A stretch of DNA of 64,000 bases from Molossus alvarezi. Lineage: Eukaryota > Chordata > Mammalia > Chiroptera > Molossidae. The stretch covers positions 56,443,001 to 56,507,000 of the forward strand of contig CM073887.1 in the NCBI GenBank assembly GCA_037176705.1. The letters are read 5' to 3'. Below the pieces are notes generated by a model. The model worked only from the letters and a program-made list of their open reading frames with translations. It did not search any database and had not been told where the DNA came from. Shown in pieces: positions 1 through 10,287 of this stretch. Both the position numbers and the translations under genes were made by a program. The number at the start of each line of letters is the position of its first letter. The first letter of the stretch is position 1.

Positions 1-3000
1 TCTCTTCCCGGTCCAGTTTTGGGAGACTGTGTTTCTAGAAATTTGTCCATTTTGCTTAGATTGTCAAATTTGTTGCCATATAATTGTTCATATTAGCTGT
101 TAATGATCTTTTGTATTTCTGTGGTGTCAGTTGTTACTTCTCATCTTTCATTTCTGATTTTGTGCATTTGGGTTCTCTCTCTTTGTTTCTTGGTGAGTCT
201 AGTTAATGGTCCATCAATCTTGTTTATCTTTTCGAAAAACCAGCTCTTTGTTTCATTGATTCTTTGAATTGTTTTTTTGGTCTCTATGTCATTTATTTCT
301 GTTCTGATCTTTACTATTTCCTTCCTTCTACTTGCTCTGGGGTTTTCTTTTTGTTTGCTCTCTAGTTGTTTAAGTTGTGAGGTTCGACAGTCAATTAGAA
401 CTTTTTCTTGTTTCTTTTATAGGCCTGTAGTGCTATGAACTTCCCTGTCAGAACTGCTTTTGCTGCATCCCATAGATTTTGTGTTGTTGTGTGTTCATTT
501 TCATTGGTTTCCAGGAAGTTTTTAATTTCTTCCTTGATCTCCTTAGTAACCCATTCATTGTTAAATAACATGCTATTTAGCCTCCTTATGTTCAAATACC
601 TTTGCATGTTCTTGTTGCAATTGATTTCTAGTTTCATGCCATTGTGATCTGAGAAGATGCTTGATATGATTTCAGTCTTCTTGAACTTGTAGAGATTTAG
701 TTTGTGTCCTATCATGTGGTCTATCTTTGAGAATGTCCCATGTGCACTGGAGAAGAATGTGATTTCTGCTGTTTTGAGGTGTAATTCTCTGTAGATATCT
801 ATTAAATTCATTTGGTCTAGTGCTTCATTTAGAGTCTCTGTTTCCTTGCTAATTTTTTTGTCTAGAGGATTTATCCAGTGATGTCAGCAGGGTGTTGAAT
901 CCCCTGCTATGATTGTATTGCTGTCTATTTCTCTTTTGAAGTCCTCCAAAAGATTTTTAATATATTTTTGTGTTCCTATATTGGATGCATATATGTTTAT
1001 CAAGGTTATATCTTCCTGTTGGATAGATCCTTTCAATATTATGTAGTGGCCTTCTTTGTCTCTAGTTATGGTCTTCATTTTGAAGTCTACTTGATCAGAT
1101 ATGAATATTGTTACCCCAGCTTTTTTTTTGCTTTCCATTTGCTTGAAACATTTTTTTCCATCCCTTCACTTTCAACATATGTGAGTCTTTTGTTGTGAGG
1201 TGGGTCTCTTGTAAGCAACATATAGATGAGTCATGCTTTCTTATCCAATCAGCTACTCTGTGTCTTTCTATCGGAGCATTGAATCCATTTACATTTAAGG
1301 TGATTATTGATATGTACTTATTTATTGCCATTTTTGTTTATTGTGGTTATATATTTTTTTCTATTTCTTCTACTAATTACAGCAGTACTTTTAACATTTC
1401 TTGCAGTGCTGGTTTGGTGCTAATGTATTCCCTTAGCCTTTTTTTTTTTTGTCTGGGAAGCTCTTTATTTGACCCTCTATTTTGAATGATAGCCTTTCTG
1501 GGTAGAGTAGTCTTGGATTCAGATCCTTGTTTTTCATGACCTTGATTACTTCATGCCATTCCCTTCTGGCCTGCAGTTTTCTTGTGTTAAGTCAGCTGAG
1601 AGCCTTATGTTTTTTTGTTGTTGTTTGTTTGTTTTTTTGTAGGTAATCTCTTGCTGCTTTTATTGCTTATCTCTTGCTGCTTTTAGGATTCTCTCTTTGT
1701 CTTTAATTTTTGGCATTTTAATTACTATGTGTCTTGGTGTGGGCCTGTTTGCGTTCTTCTTATTTGGGGCTCTCTGTGCTTCTTGAACTTGAATGACTTC
1801 TGCTGTCACCAAATTAGGGAAGTTTTCTGTCACTATTTCTTTGAATATATTCTCTAACACTTGCTCATTTTCTTCTTTTTCGTGGACTCCTATGATGTGA
1901 ATATTATTACGTTTCCATTTGTCTCACAGTTCTCCTAAGCTGTCTTCCTGTTTTTTAATCATTTTTTCCTTTTGGTTTTCTGATTGGTTGATTTTTTCTA
2001 CCCTGTCTTCTAATTCACTGATCCGGTCCTCAGCTTCCTCTACTCTGCTCTTTAGACTTTCTAGTGTATTCTTTATTTGTGATATGTCACTCTTGATCTC
2101 TTCCTGGTGGTTTTTAATTTCCAACTGGTTGATTTTCAACATCTCTATGTCCTTACTCATGCTGTTGAGCTTCCTCAAGGTCGTGGCTCTGAATTCCAGC
2201 TCTGTTAAATTGCTTAACTGCTCCACATTTATGTCATCTTTGGTAGAGGTCTCCTGTTCTTTCATTTGGCTTTTGTTTCTATGTTTCACCATTATGGCTA
2301 TCACAGTGGGCTTTGGAGCCTGCCAAATTTTCCCTGTGGATGTTGGTGTTCTGCTGTTTGTGGCTCCCTCTCCTGGGTTAGGATGAGTGAGGTAGGACCC
2401 TGGTTAAACACCACTGTCAAGTCTTACTTTCCTGGTTAGAGTTGCTAGCCCAAGAATGGTATAGTGATCCTCTAGCTTTTTGCCTGGAGGCTATTTGTTG
2501 TGGTTACTTGAAGAACCTTGGGTTCTCAGTTGAATAAAAAACTCCCTCAGGTGCTCAGCATATGGGAATTTCCTGAGGGTGGGGCAGATGCTGGTTGTCA
2601 GTGAGCCTCAATTTGCATTTCAATGGCCCACCTGGGTGGAATTGAAACTCGGAGGTAAGGGCCGCTGCCTCTCCCCAGAGCCCTGGGAAGGAGTAAGATG
2701 ACCACTGTCCTGCGTGGCTGCAACTCAGCAAAAGCTCTGAGTGCCCTCCAAATCCTGAGTGTCCCCACACAGTTCCAGTCTAGCTCACCATCCCTCTGCT
2801 GGAGCCCAAGTGAATGGCTGTGGCTATTTTAGCATCTGTCCCAGCTCTGTGTTGTGGAGCCGCTTGCGAGTTTAACCCGAGAGCCCTGCTCACAGCTGAG
2901 GCTGCTGTTGTCTGTGGGCTCCAATCCCCCTTCTCACTCCTCCGCAATCCTACCAGGATTGGCACAGTGTCCCTGGTTATATGATCCTCGCAAGCTGCTT

Positions 3001-3105
3001 TTCTGTTGCCTTTTCTCATCGATTTGTCTTTATTTTAGTTGTAATTCCAGTTGGGTCCTGGGAGATGGTCTGTAGCTTCCATTCACTCCACTGCCATTTT
3101 GAAAT
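1..3105 (-). mobile_element. L1 (LINE-1), 5' part, cut by window start
   Basis: Read on the minus strand this is 5' UTR (about 3105-2305), ORF1 (about 2300-1450) and the start of ORF2 (1331 down to 1). ORF2 begins with [16 protein letters not shown], the start of the endonuclease, and shows LQETHLTTKDS, but it is split by frameshifts near 1100, 880 and 400. The 5' end resembles other L1s here (32950, 60510): an AAAATGGC-type motif, then a sequence read as GGAGTGAATGGAAGC. The 3' half lies outside the window. It is a dead copy with moderate decay. Confidence 0.93.
1450..2292 (-). pseudogene. L1 ORF1, broken
   Basis: ORF1p is the L1 RNA-binding chaperone: coiled coil, RRM and C-terminal domain. 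The start reads MVKHRNKSQMKEQE at 2292. The coiled coil (EEAEDRISELEDRVEK) is open until a TGA at 1922-1924, where related copies have Trp in an ELWDK context. The downstream part reads ENFPNLV, RPTPRHIVIKMPK and KERILKAARDKQ at 1860-1660 in another reading block. At least one nonsense change and a duplicated stretch near 1655-1680 break the frame. Confidence 0.85.
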
Positions 3106-3440
3106 TCCCTTTTTCTGGTCTTTTGATGGGTCCACCCCCTAAGTGACTCCTTTTCCAGGTTAGATTGACAGGGCTCTAGGTGGCATTCTTGGCTCCTATT
3201 GCGCATGACTCATAGAAGCACCTCCCCCTGTGCCAAATTTACTTCTACTGTGCATGTGCTTACCTCTCTTTTTATTGTTTTATCCCTTCCCTCAGTGATA
3301 TGAGGGGTACAGACTGGTGGTTCCCTGAGGAGTGTGTGAAGTTGTAACTTCCTGGTGAAACAAGCAGGCCCATGCTCCCCAGGTGACCATGCTTACCAAA
3401 GGTTGATTCCATTTGCTCCCTCTGTTAACATCTAGCTACC
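3106..3440. other. unclassified stretch between L1 and LTR
   Basis: About 335 bp with no convincing ORF and no repeat I can name. It directly precedes the LTR and could be an older LTR or ERV piece, but I see no diagnostic motif. Confidence 0.3.
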
Positions 3441-4140
3441 TATGCTAACACCTAGAGATAACATCTAGGCCTCAGTTGTATTTCAGCTCCAAGCCCAGAA
3501 AAGAAGCAAAACCATGTGGAAGTCAAGATCAGCTGCAATAATTAATGACCCCCTGATCTGGCTATGACCAATCAATGGAGACCACCACCAAAAAGGGCAC
3601 ACCTGGAAAACTGATGAATATTTTGCTGAAACCCTACCAAGATCTCCCTTACAATTCTCACCTGCAAGAGAGATAAACTTCTAGACCTGGCCGGCACTCT
3701 TCCTCCCAGGAGCTCGCCTGTACCTTTTCCTTCTCCCTCTTCTCTCCCCCACCCCACCCCAACACACACACTTCATCTCCTAAACTATAAGGGACTCCAC
3801 TACACTTGCAAACAGGGGAGCAATAAGCAGCAGCAGCTTGTCCCAGGCTAACCCCATGAACCAGTCTCTGAGGCCCCCTTTTTTTCTGACTTCCCAGTGA
3901 GCCTAAGCAGCCCTGCCTAGGCTCTCTCCTGTTGATTCTTCTTTGCTAAGCCCTTCCTGTTTCACTGTCCCTAGCTTTAATAAACATACTCTCAAAATCA
4001 CCTGGACTCTTATTGTGAAATCTTTCCTGCATAACGTCAAGAACAAACACATTACAGGCCAGTCGTAGGCAGAACAGCTCAGGACCAGGTCCCTTGTCTG
4101 GTCACATCTATGTTGACAAATATATATAATGGACTGGGAA
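3441..4140 (+). mobile_element. solo LTR of an endogenous retrovirus-like element
   Basis: About 700 bp aligning by eye along its length with the reverse complement of 21770-22465. Shared blocks include AGAGATAACATCTA, CAGTTGTATTTCAG, CACCTGCAAGAGAGA and, near the 3' end, CTAGCTTTAATAAAC, a typical LTR polyadenylation signal. No gag, pol or env reading frame lies next to it, so it looks like a solo LTR. The boundaries are approximate and the family name is unknown to me. Confidence 0.7.
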
Positions 4141-4341
4141 TAAAAAGAACTGCCACAGGCCACTAGGAAAATCCCAATACCAAACTGTCCTTTTCCAATG
4201 GGCCCTTAACACAAAATAAATGAAACATTATAATATAAATTTAATCTGACTGCATATAAAAAATACACTTCAATCCACCCATGGATCTAACAGGCTTCAA
4301 AATCAAGAGAAAATATTAAAAAAATTATTTATATTTATTTA
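4141..4341. other. A/T-rich spacer without recognised features
   Basis: Between the LTR and the first SINE. I see no ORF, RNA gene or repeat to name. Confidence 0.4.
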
Positions 4342-4585
4342 GCCCTGGCTGGTTTGACTCAGTTGTTAGAGCATCAGCCAGTGGACCCAAGGGTCAAGGG
4401 TTCAATTCTGAGTCAAGGGCACTGATCTGGGTTTCAGGTCAGATCCCCAGCCACAGTCGGGATTGTGCAGGAGGCAGGCAATAGATGTGTCTCTCTCACG
4501 TCGATGTTTTTCTCTCTCTCTTCCTCCCTTCCACTCTGGCTGAAAAATCAATGGAAAGATATCTTCAGGTGAGGGTTAACAAAAT
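4342..4585 (+). mobile_element. VES SINE
   Basis: Starts GCCCTGGCTGGTTTGACTCA (tRNA-like head, box A region), has a box B-like GGGTTCAATTC, a CT-rich body and a tail ending near CAGGTGAGGGTTAAC. Diverged from the young copy at 18368, so fairly old. It is RNA polymerase III-type and non-coding, and depends on L1 for mobility (family knowledge). Confidence 0.9.
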
Positions 4586-4589
4586 AATA

Positions 4590-4633
4590 TGCATATACAT
4601 GTATATGTATATGTGTGTGTATATATATATTTT
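4590..4633. repeat. TA/TG-rich microsatellite
   Basis: Alternating purine-pyrimidine run (ATATGTGTGTGTATATATAT) directly between two SINEs, probably grown from the A-rich tail of the first. Confidence 0.7.
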
Positions 4634-4842
4634 GCCCTGAGTTGGGGCTAGGATGGTTGTCCAGTATACCCAAATGTTGCGGGTTCGATTCCTGGTCAGG
4701 GCACATACCTAGGTTGTAGGTTTGATCCCCAATCGGGATGCACATGGGAGGTAACTGATTGATTATTCTCTCTCACATCTATGGTTATTTCTCTCTCTCC
4801 CCCTTCACTCTAAATATCAATAAAAACATATCCTCAGGTATA
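4634..4842 (+). mobile_element. VES-like SINE, diverged subtype
   Basis: Begins GCCCTGAGTTGGGGCTAGGA, keeps box B GGGTTCGATTCC, a CT-rich tract and a terminal AATATCAATAAAAACATATC. The head is rearranged compared with the standard copies, and the same variant recurs at 51727. Confidence 0.8.
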
Positions 4843-4884
4843 GAATAAACAATAATAAAATAAATAAATTGCCAATGCCTAAGA

Positions 4885-5375
4885 AATATATTTATTTTAT
4901 TGAATTTATTGGGATGACATTAATAAAATTATACAGGTATACATTTCTGCAATACATCATCTGTATATTGTGTTTACCACCCCAAGTCTCCTTCCATCAC
5001 CATTTTTCTCCCTTTTACCTTCTTTTACCTCCCTTACCCCGATCTTCTTTCTGACAATCATCATACTGCTGTCTGTGCCCATGAGTCTATTTTTCTTGCT
5101 TAACCTTTTCACCCTTCTCACCACTCAACAGCTTCCTCTTCGACAACTGTCAGTCTGTTCCCTGTATCCATGAGTCTGCTTCCACTTTGTTAGTTTATAT
5201 TGTTCATTAAATTCCACATGTAAGTGAAATCATATGATACCTGATTTCATATGATTTCTCTGACTGGCTTATTTTACTTAACATCATATTCTCCAAATCC
5301 ATCATACTATAGCAAAAGGTAAGATTTCCTTCTTTTTAATGGCTGAGTAATATTACATTGTCAATGTACTACAGT
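4885..5375 (-). mobile_element. L1 3' end fragment (older family)
   Basis: The reverse complement is the end of ORF2 plus 3' UTR, ending in a TAATTTTATTAATGTCATCC-type tail with the A-rich end at about 4885. The ORF2 C-terminal region covers about 5200-5375. It is truncated at 5375, where the next element begins. Confidence 0.8.
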
Positions 5376-5922
5376 TTTGTTTTTTTTTTGATTTTATTTT
5401 ATTTTATTTTATTTATTTATTTTTTTTCCCACATCTTTATTGTTGGATGTAAAATGTATTACAGATGTTGCACATTTTTCCCCCATTGACCTCCTCCTCC
5501 CCACTCCCGCCCCCCTCCCACCTTTTCCCAAACTATTGTCCGTGTCCATTGGTTATGCATATAAGTTCTTTGGTTTATCTCTTCCCACCCCCCCAACCCC
5601 TTTCCCTTTGAGGTTTGTCAGTCTAGCAATGAATTTGTGCTTCTTAATCCCTTCACCTTTTTCACCCATTCCCCCATCACCACTCCCATCTGGCAACCAA
5701 CAAAATGTTCTCTGTATCTATGAGAATGTTCCTGTTCTTCCTGTTCATTTTGTTTGTAGATTCCATTGTTGATAGATATGTATTCATTGCCATTTTGTTT
5801 GTTCATACATTTTATCTTTTTCTTTAAAAAGACCCTTCATCATTTCATATAATAAAGGTTTGGTAGTGATGAACTCCTTTAACTTTTTCTTGTCTGGGAA
5901 AGTTTTTATATGTCCATCGATT

Positions 5923-6663
5923 CTAAATGACAGCTTTGCAGGATAGAGTAAAGCTGGTTTTCATCACTCTGAATATTTCTTGCCACTCCCTTCTGGCCTG
6001 CAAAGTTTCTTTTGAGAAATCAGTTGACAGCCTAATGGGAACTCCCTTGTAGGTAACTAGCTGCCTTTCTCTTGCTGCTTTTAAGATTCTCTCTTTGTCT
6101 TGAACCTTTTGCATTTTGATGATGATGTGTCTTGGTGTGGGCCTCTTGGGGTTCATCTTATTTGGGACTCTCTGTGCTTCCTGGATTTGTATGTCTGTTT
6201 CCTTCACCAAGTTAGGAAAGTTTTCTGCCATTATTGTTTCAAACAGGTTTTCGATTTCTTGTTCTCTCTCTTCTCCTTCCGGCACCCCCAAGATGCGAAT
6301 CTTGGCACGCTTGAAGTTGTCCCAGAGGCTCCTTACACTATCCTCATTTTTTTGGATTCTTTTTTCTTTTTGCTGTTCTGATTGGGCGTTTTTTGCTTCC
6401 TTATATTCCAAATTGATGGTTTGCTCCTTGGATTTACATACTCTATTATTGAAGCTATGTAAATTATTCTTTATTTCAGTTAAAGCCTCCTTCGTTTCTA
6501 ACTGTGCAGCGATCATTTCTGACTGGTCCTTTTTTATGCTCTTGAGGCCCTCACTGAGTTCATTGAGCATCCTTATAAGCAGTATTTTGAACTCAGCATC
6601 TGTTAGGTTGCTTATCTCCATTTCGCTTAGTTCTTTTCTTGGGGTTTTGTTCTGTTCTTTCAT
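5923..6663 (-). CDS. L1 ORF1p-like protein of the HAL1-like element (C-terminus lost)
   Basis: 246 codons opening with MKEQNKTPRKELSEME. Residues about 20-105 are heptad-rich (coiled coil). Next comes an RRM-type region with IRILGVPEGEE, then ENFPNLVKETDIQIQEAQR, RPTPRHIIIKMQK and ETLQARREWQEIF. After ARREWQEIF the frame shifts and ends in an unrelated tail, so the last part of the nucleic-acid-binding C-terminal domain is missing; human ORF1p has 338 residues. The usual upstream ATG of related copies reads ATAAG here, so the first available ATG is internal. It is remarkably open for an old element, but I do not claim it is expressed. Confidence 0.7.
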   Translation of the reverse strand: MKEQNKTPRKELSEMEISNLTDAEFKILLIRMLNELSEGLKSIKKDQSEMIAAQLETKEALTEIKNNLHSFNNRVCKSKEQTINLEYKEAKNAQSEQQKEKRIQKNEDSVRSLWDNFKRAKIRILGVPEGEEREQEIENLFETIMAENFPNLVKETDIQIQEAQRVPNKMNPKRPTPRHIIIKMQKVQDKERILKAARERQLVTYKGVPIRLSTDFSKETLQARREWQEIFRVMKTSFTLSCKAVI

Positions 6664-6699
6664 TTGGGACCTGTTTCTTTGTATCCTTATTTTGGCTGC

Positions 6700-7582
6700 C
6701 TCCCTGTGTTTGTTTCTGTGTATTACTTAATGAGAGGTATGGGGCTCGCTGAGACCCGATGCTGCTCGTTTGAAAGAATTTAGGAAAAACCTGAAGCAGG
6801 ATCCAAGACAGGCCAATCCTATGGTTAAGCAAGTGGCAACAGCTTGGGTGGGCCTGAAAGTTGGGTGGGGTGGGGCAAGGGCCTCAGGGAGTCAGTAGGG
6901 CGGGGCTACCAGTGTGAGCCAGGTTGCTGGAGTCCCAGATATGGCGACTGTCTGCCACCCCAGGGAAGGGCTCACCAAAGGAACAAAGGCCTCTGACAGC
7001 ACGTTTGTCACGGAGAAAGCCCCCTCTCCAGCCCTGCTCCAGTGCCAAACAGCTCAGTTCTCCCCTGTATGTCTCTGGTGCCCCTTGAGCTGCCTCCCCT
7101 CCAAGCTTAGAGGGAGAGAGTCCGATAAGTTCATGCGCCGGCCCTTTAGGGAGCTGCCTGTGGCTCCAGCCGCTTCAGCTTCCCTGAGCCTCAGTTTCTG
7201 CTGGTTTTTCCAGCCAGAAGTTATGGGAACTTCTCTTCCTGGCACTGGAAACCTGAGCGGGGCACCTGGTGTGGGACGGGGACCCCTCAGTCCTCAGGAA
7301 GGACCTTCCCAGCCGCGGGAGCCTCCTGATTTTTATCCGCCACACTTGGGTGTGGGACCAGCCCGTTGCGCCGCTGCGGCCACCCCTCATGCCGCCGCCC
7401 CTCCTACCGGTCTGGATGTAGCTGCTTTTTTTTAATTCCGTAGTTGTAGGACTTCCATTCAGCTTGATTTCAGGCGGTTTTGGATGATGGTTGTTCTGTA
7501 GTTTTGGTGTAACTTGGATGTGGTTGTGGGAGAACGCGATACTGCATTTCCCTACGCCGCCATCTTGACCGGAAGTCCCAGT
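6700..7582 (-). promoter_or_regulatory. L1 5' UTR (internal promoter region) of the HAL1-like element
   Basis: GC- and CpG-rich compared with its AT-rich surroundings. The minus-strand start carries CCGGTCAAGATGGCGGCG at 7578-7560, matching the YY1 site that positions L1 transcription starts (family knowledge). Open frames of 60-170 codons here are side effects of GC richness. Confidence 0.65.
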
Positions 7583-7595
7583 TTTTTTTTTTTTA

Positions 7596-7710
7596 ATTGA
7601 CTTTATTGGAGTGACATTGGTTAATAAAATTATACAGGTTTAGGTATACAATTCTTAATACATCATCTATATATTGTGTTGTGTGTTTACCACCCCAAGT
7701 CAAGTCTCCT
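7596..7710 (-). mobile_element. L1 3' end fragment
   Basis: A short piece whose reverse complement ends in the same TAATTTTATTAACCAATGTC-type terminus as the fragment at 4885, with the poly-A as a T run at 7590-7602. Confidence 0.65.
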
Positions 7711-8095
7711 AAAATATATTTTTATTTAAAGGTTTAAATTTAAAAAAATGTTTAAAGTACTATCAATTAACCTTATATACTATTGTTTAAAGATAACTCA
7801 TTATCTCACATGATACATTTCTGAAAGTAATTAGTAGAAATCTAAGTCCAATGATGCACTATAAAAAGAGGCTCAAGAAACACTATATATTTACACTTTC
7901 ATGTTGAAAGTTTATTCATTTTTATCAAGTTTTCGCATCTTAACATGTTTATTTTTTTGTGGAGTTTTCATATGCAAGAAATTGGATCAATTCAAGTCTT
8001 TTCCATATTGTATAAATTTAGGAATATTAATCCAGTGAGTCCTTTCAAGCTTTTGATAGAATCAAATATAACTGAAGCCTTTCTATAATTTTTTT
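7711..8095 (-). other. 3' flank / 3' UTR of the KRAB zinc-finger locus
   Basis: AT-rich and single-copy in appearance. A minus-strand AATAAA lies at 7916-7911, about 180 nt past the last stop codon, so it could be the polyadenylation signal. No other feature seen. Confidence 0.4.
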
Positions 8096-9233
8096 TCAGT
8101 ATTCACTGTCATGCGTCTTCAACAGATTATGTGATCTCAATAAAGGCTTTCCACATTTCTTATATTTGTAGGGTGTCTCTCCAATATGAGCTCTTTTGTG
8201 TCTTTGTAAGGAACTGGTATCTTTGTAGACTTTTCCACATCGTTTACATTCACAGGGTTTCTCGCCAGTATGAGCTCTTTTGTGTCTTTGTAAGGAACTG
8301 GGATCTTTGTAGACTTTTCCACATTGTTGACATTCACAGGGTCTCTCTCCATTATGAGTTCTTTCATGTCTTTGTAAGGAACTGTGGTCTCTGTAGGATT
8401 TATCACATTGCTTACATTCATATGGTTTCTCTCCAGTAAGTATTTTTTCATGTTTTGGAAGTGAATTGGAATATGTGAACGCTTTGCTGCATATTTTACA
8501 TTTATAGGGTTTCTCCCCAGTGTGAGTTCTTTCATGTCTTTGAAGATCACTAAGATACCTAAATGCTGCACTACATATTTTACATTCATAGGGTTTCTTT
8601 GTAGTGTGAGTTTCTTTGTGTCTATTTAAGGACCTGTAGGATATGTAGGCTTTACCACATCTTTTACATTCATAGGGCTTCTCTCTAGTGTGAACTCTTT
8701 CATGTATTTGAAAAGACCAGTGGTCTCTGTAGGCTTTAGCACATATTTTACATTCATAGGGCTTCTCTCCACTGTGAGTTTTTCCATGTCTTCGAAGATC
8801 ACTGAGATACCTAAATGCTGTACTACATATTTTACATTCATAGGGCTTCTCTCCAGTGTGAGTTATTTTATGTATTTTAACATTTCTGGAAGATCGAAAG
8901 ACTTTACCACATATTTTACATTCACAGGAATTTTCTCCATTGTGAGTTATTTCATGTTTTTCCAACCAGTTCAGATAACTAAAGGCTTTACCACATTCTT
9001 TGCACTTATATGGCTTCTCTCCATATTTTCAAAATTCATATATTTTGTGTCCATTGTGACATCTGTGCCTACTAAGAGAGGAACGAAATACAAAGACTTT
9101 TCCACATGCTTTGCACTCATGTTGTTTTACTCCAGTGGTTTTTTTGTTCATATTGAGATTTGAAATAAGGTTGAAGTTTTCTCCATATTGACTAACCTCT
9201 TTATTTTCACAGAGTCTCTCTACCATTGGGTTT
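8096..9233 (-). pseudogene. C2H2 zinc-finger exon (last exon of KRAB-ZNF), with in-frame TGA
   Basis: The exon begins at an acceptor read as TTTTTTACAG at 9243-9234 and joins in frame to exon 3. It encodes a linker, one degenerate finger, an in-frame TGA (9031-9029), then an uninterrupted run to the stop at 8096. That run holds about ten C2H2 units with TGEKPY-type linkers. The pattern is CxxC...HxxxH, for example CGKAFSYLNWLEKHEITH near 8980 and two nearly identical neighbours near 8200-8330 (CGKVYKDPSSLQRHKRAH and CGKVYKDTSSLQRHKRAH). The sixth counted finger has lost its last His (HEKIL) and the final unit is degenerate. The family is sequence-specific DNA-binding repressors. Because the TGA sits before the array, a normal transcript would not make the fingers. 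The decayed copy at 24678 has CAA at the same codon. Confidence 0.85.
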
Positions 9234-9259
9234 CTGTAAAAAATAAGAAACACATTATT

Positions 9260-9530
9260 TGAACATAACAGTCTGAGGAATACAGTAGACCCAGACACAT
9301 GGAAGTAGGGCACAGACTGACATCCCTCAGAAGAGGGGATGGGGGGTGGGGGGGTGGGAAGAGATAAACCACAGAACTTATATGCATGTATGCATGACCA
9401 ATGGACATGGACAACTAAGCCGGGGACAGGGTGGAGGTGGGGTGGGGTGGGGGGTGCCAATGGGGTAAAAAGGTAAAATGTCTGTAACAAAAAAATAAAT
9501 AAAAATTCATTAAAAAAAAAAAAAAAAAAA
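9260..9530 (+). mobile_element. L1 3' end insertion, 5'-truncated, with target-site duplications
   Basis: About 270 bp of L1 3' UTR with a poly-A tail at about 9511-9530, flanked by the 15-bp direct repeat AAGAAACACATTATT at 9245-9259 and 9531-9545. It lies in the intron just before the finger exon. The duplicate locus at 25235 shows the uninterrupted site. Confidence 0.93.
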
Positions 9531-9545
9531 AAGAAACACATTATT

Positions 9546-9900
9546 AATGATTTCTTCATTACTAATTTCATAGTCATTGTACTTATTATAATTTATAGAA
9601 AAAGTATAGATATTCTGTTTTATCTGAATTGTTTGCAAATATACTGAATGTTCCCCAAGAAGACTTTACCCTTGTTATTATAAAACAGGTTTTCATATAT
9701 GGGTTTTTAATGCTATTTCCACATGAACTATTTGCAAACACTGAACATAAATGTTTTATTTAAGACAATACTTCAATATTTTTTCTAACAAGAAATACAT
9801 TTGAAGCAGGGTTTATTGTTTTGTTTGCTATTTTTTAAATTTCACAACATACTAGAATTTGCACATGAAGATACTGTGCTCTATTGTGAGTGTGACTCAC
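9546..9900. other. intron of KRAB-ZNF locus
   Basis: AT-rich intronic sequence between finger exon and exon 3, colinear with 25240-25600 in the duplicate copy. Nothing else recognised. Confidence 0.6.
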
Positions 9901-9961
9901 CTTAATTTTCTCCTCTGGTTTTTGTACTGATCTTTAATGTCATGCTCTTCCCATCTTTTTC
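9901..9961 (-). CDS. KRAB-ZNF exon 3 (KRAB b-type exon), 61 bp
   Basis: Bounded on the minus strand by acceptor CTTTTAG before 9961 and donor GTGAGTCAC after 9901. The encoded stretch reads KRWEEHDIKDQYKNQRRKLR with split codons at both ends that fit exons 2 and 4. This short exon links the KRAB A box to the finger exon in ZNF44/ZNF563-type genes (family knowledge). No internal stop. Confidence 0.8.
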
Positions 9962-10128
9962 CTAAAAGGCAGACCCAGAAAAATGAGTCCAGGGAATTAC
10001 AATGTAGACAGATTATTTGCTCCTAGATCCATGATGTGCTGTAGCCATGCCAAGGTTATTTACCAGCATCCTCCTTTTCCACATTACACATCTTGGAACA
10101 CTGGTGAGCAGGAAACACTTGTTTTCTA

Positions 10129-10287
<159 letters not shown>

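Larger units (their letters stand above)
5376..7582 (-). mobile_element. HAL1-like L1: 5' UTR + ORF1 + 3' UTR, ORF2 deleted
   Basis: Minus strand order: 5' end (7582) with ACTTCCGGTCAAGATGGCGG, GC-rich 5' UTR to about 6700, ORF1 (6663-5923), the first few ORF2 codons (near 5800-5770), then a direct join near 5766 to the 3' UTR and a T-rich (poly-A) end at 5377-5430. Almost all of ORF2, with endonuclease and reverse transcriptase, is missing. This is the architecture of half-L1 (HAL1) elements described in mammals. The 5' end is full length, with an ETS-type CCGGAAGT and a YY1-type AAGATGGC. Confidence 0.75.

Noticed and set aside
6914..7435. 173-codon plus-strand frame
   Set aside because: Antisense to the GC-rich 5' UTR of an L1-type element; composition effect.
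9029..9577. 182-codon minus-strand frame treated as one protein
   Set aside because: Its first half is antisense of the L1 tail inserted in the intron; only the part from 9233 is the true exon.
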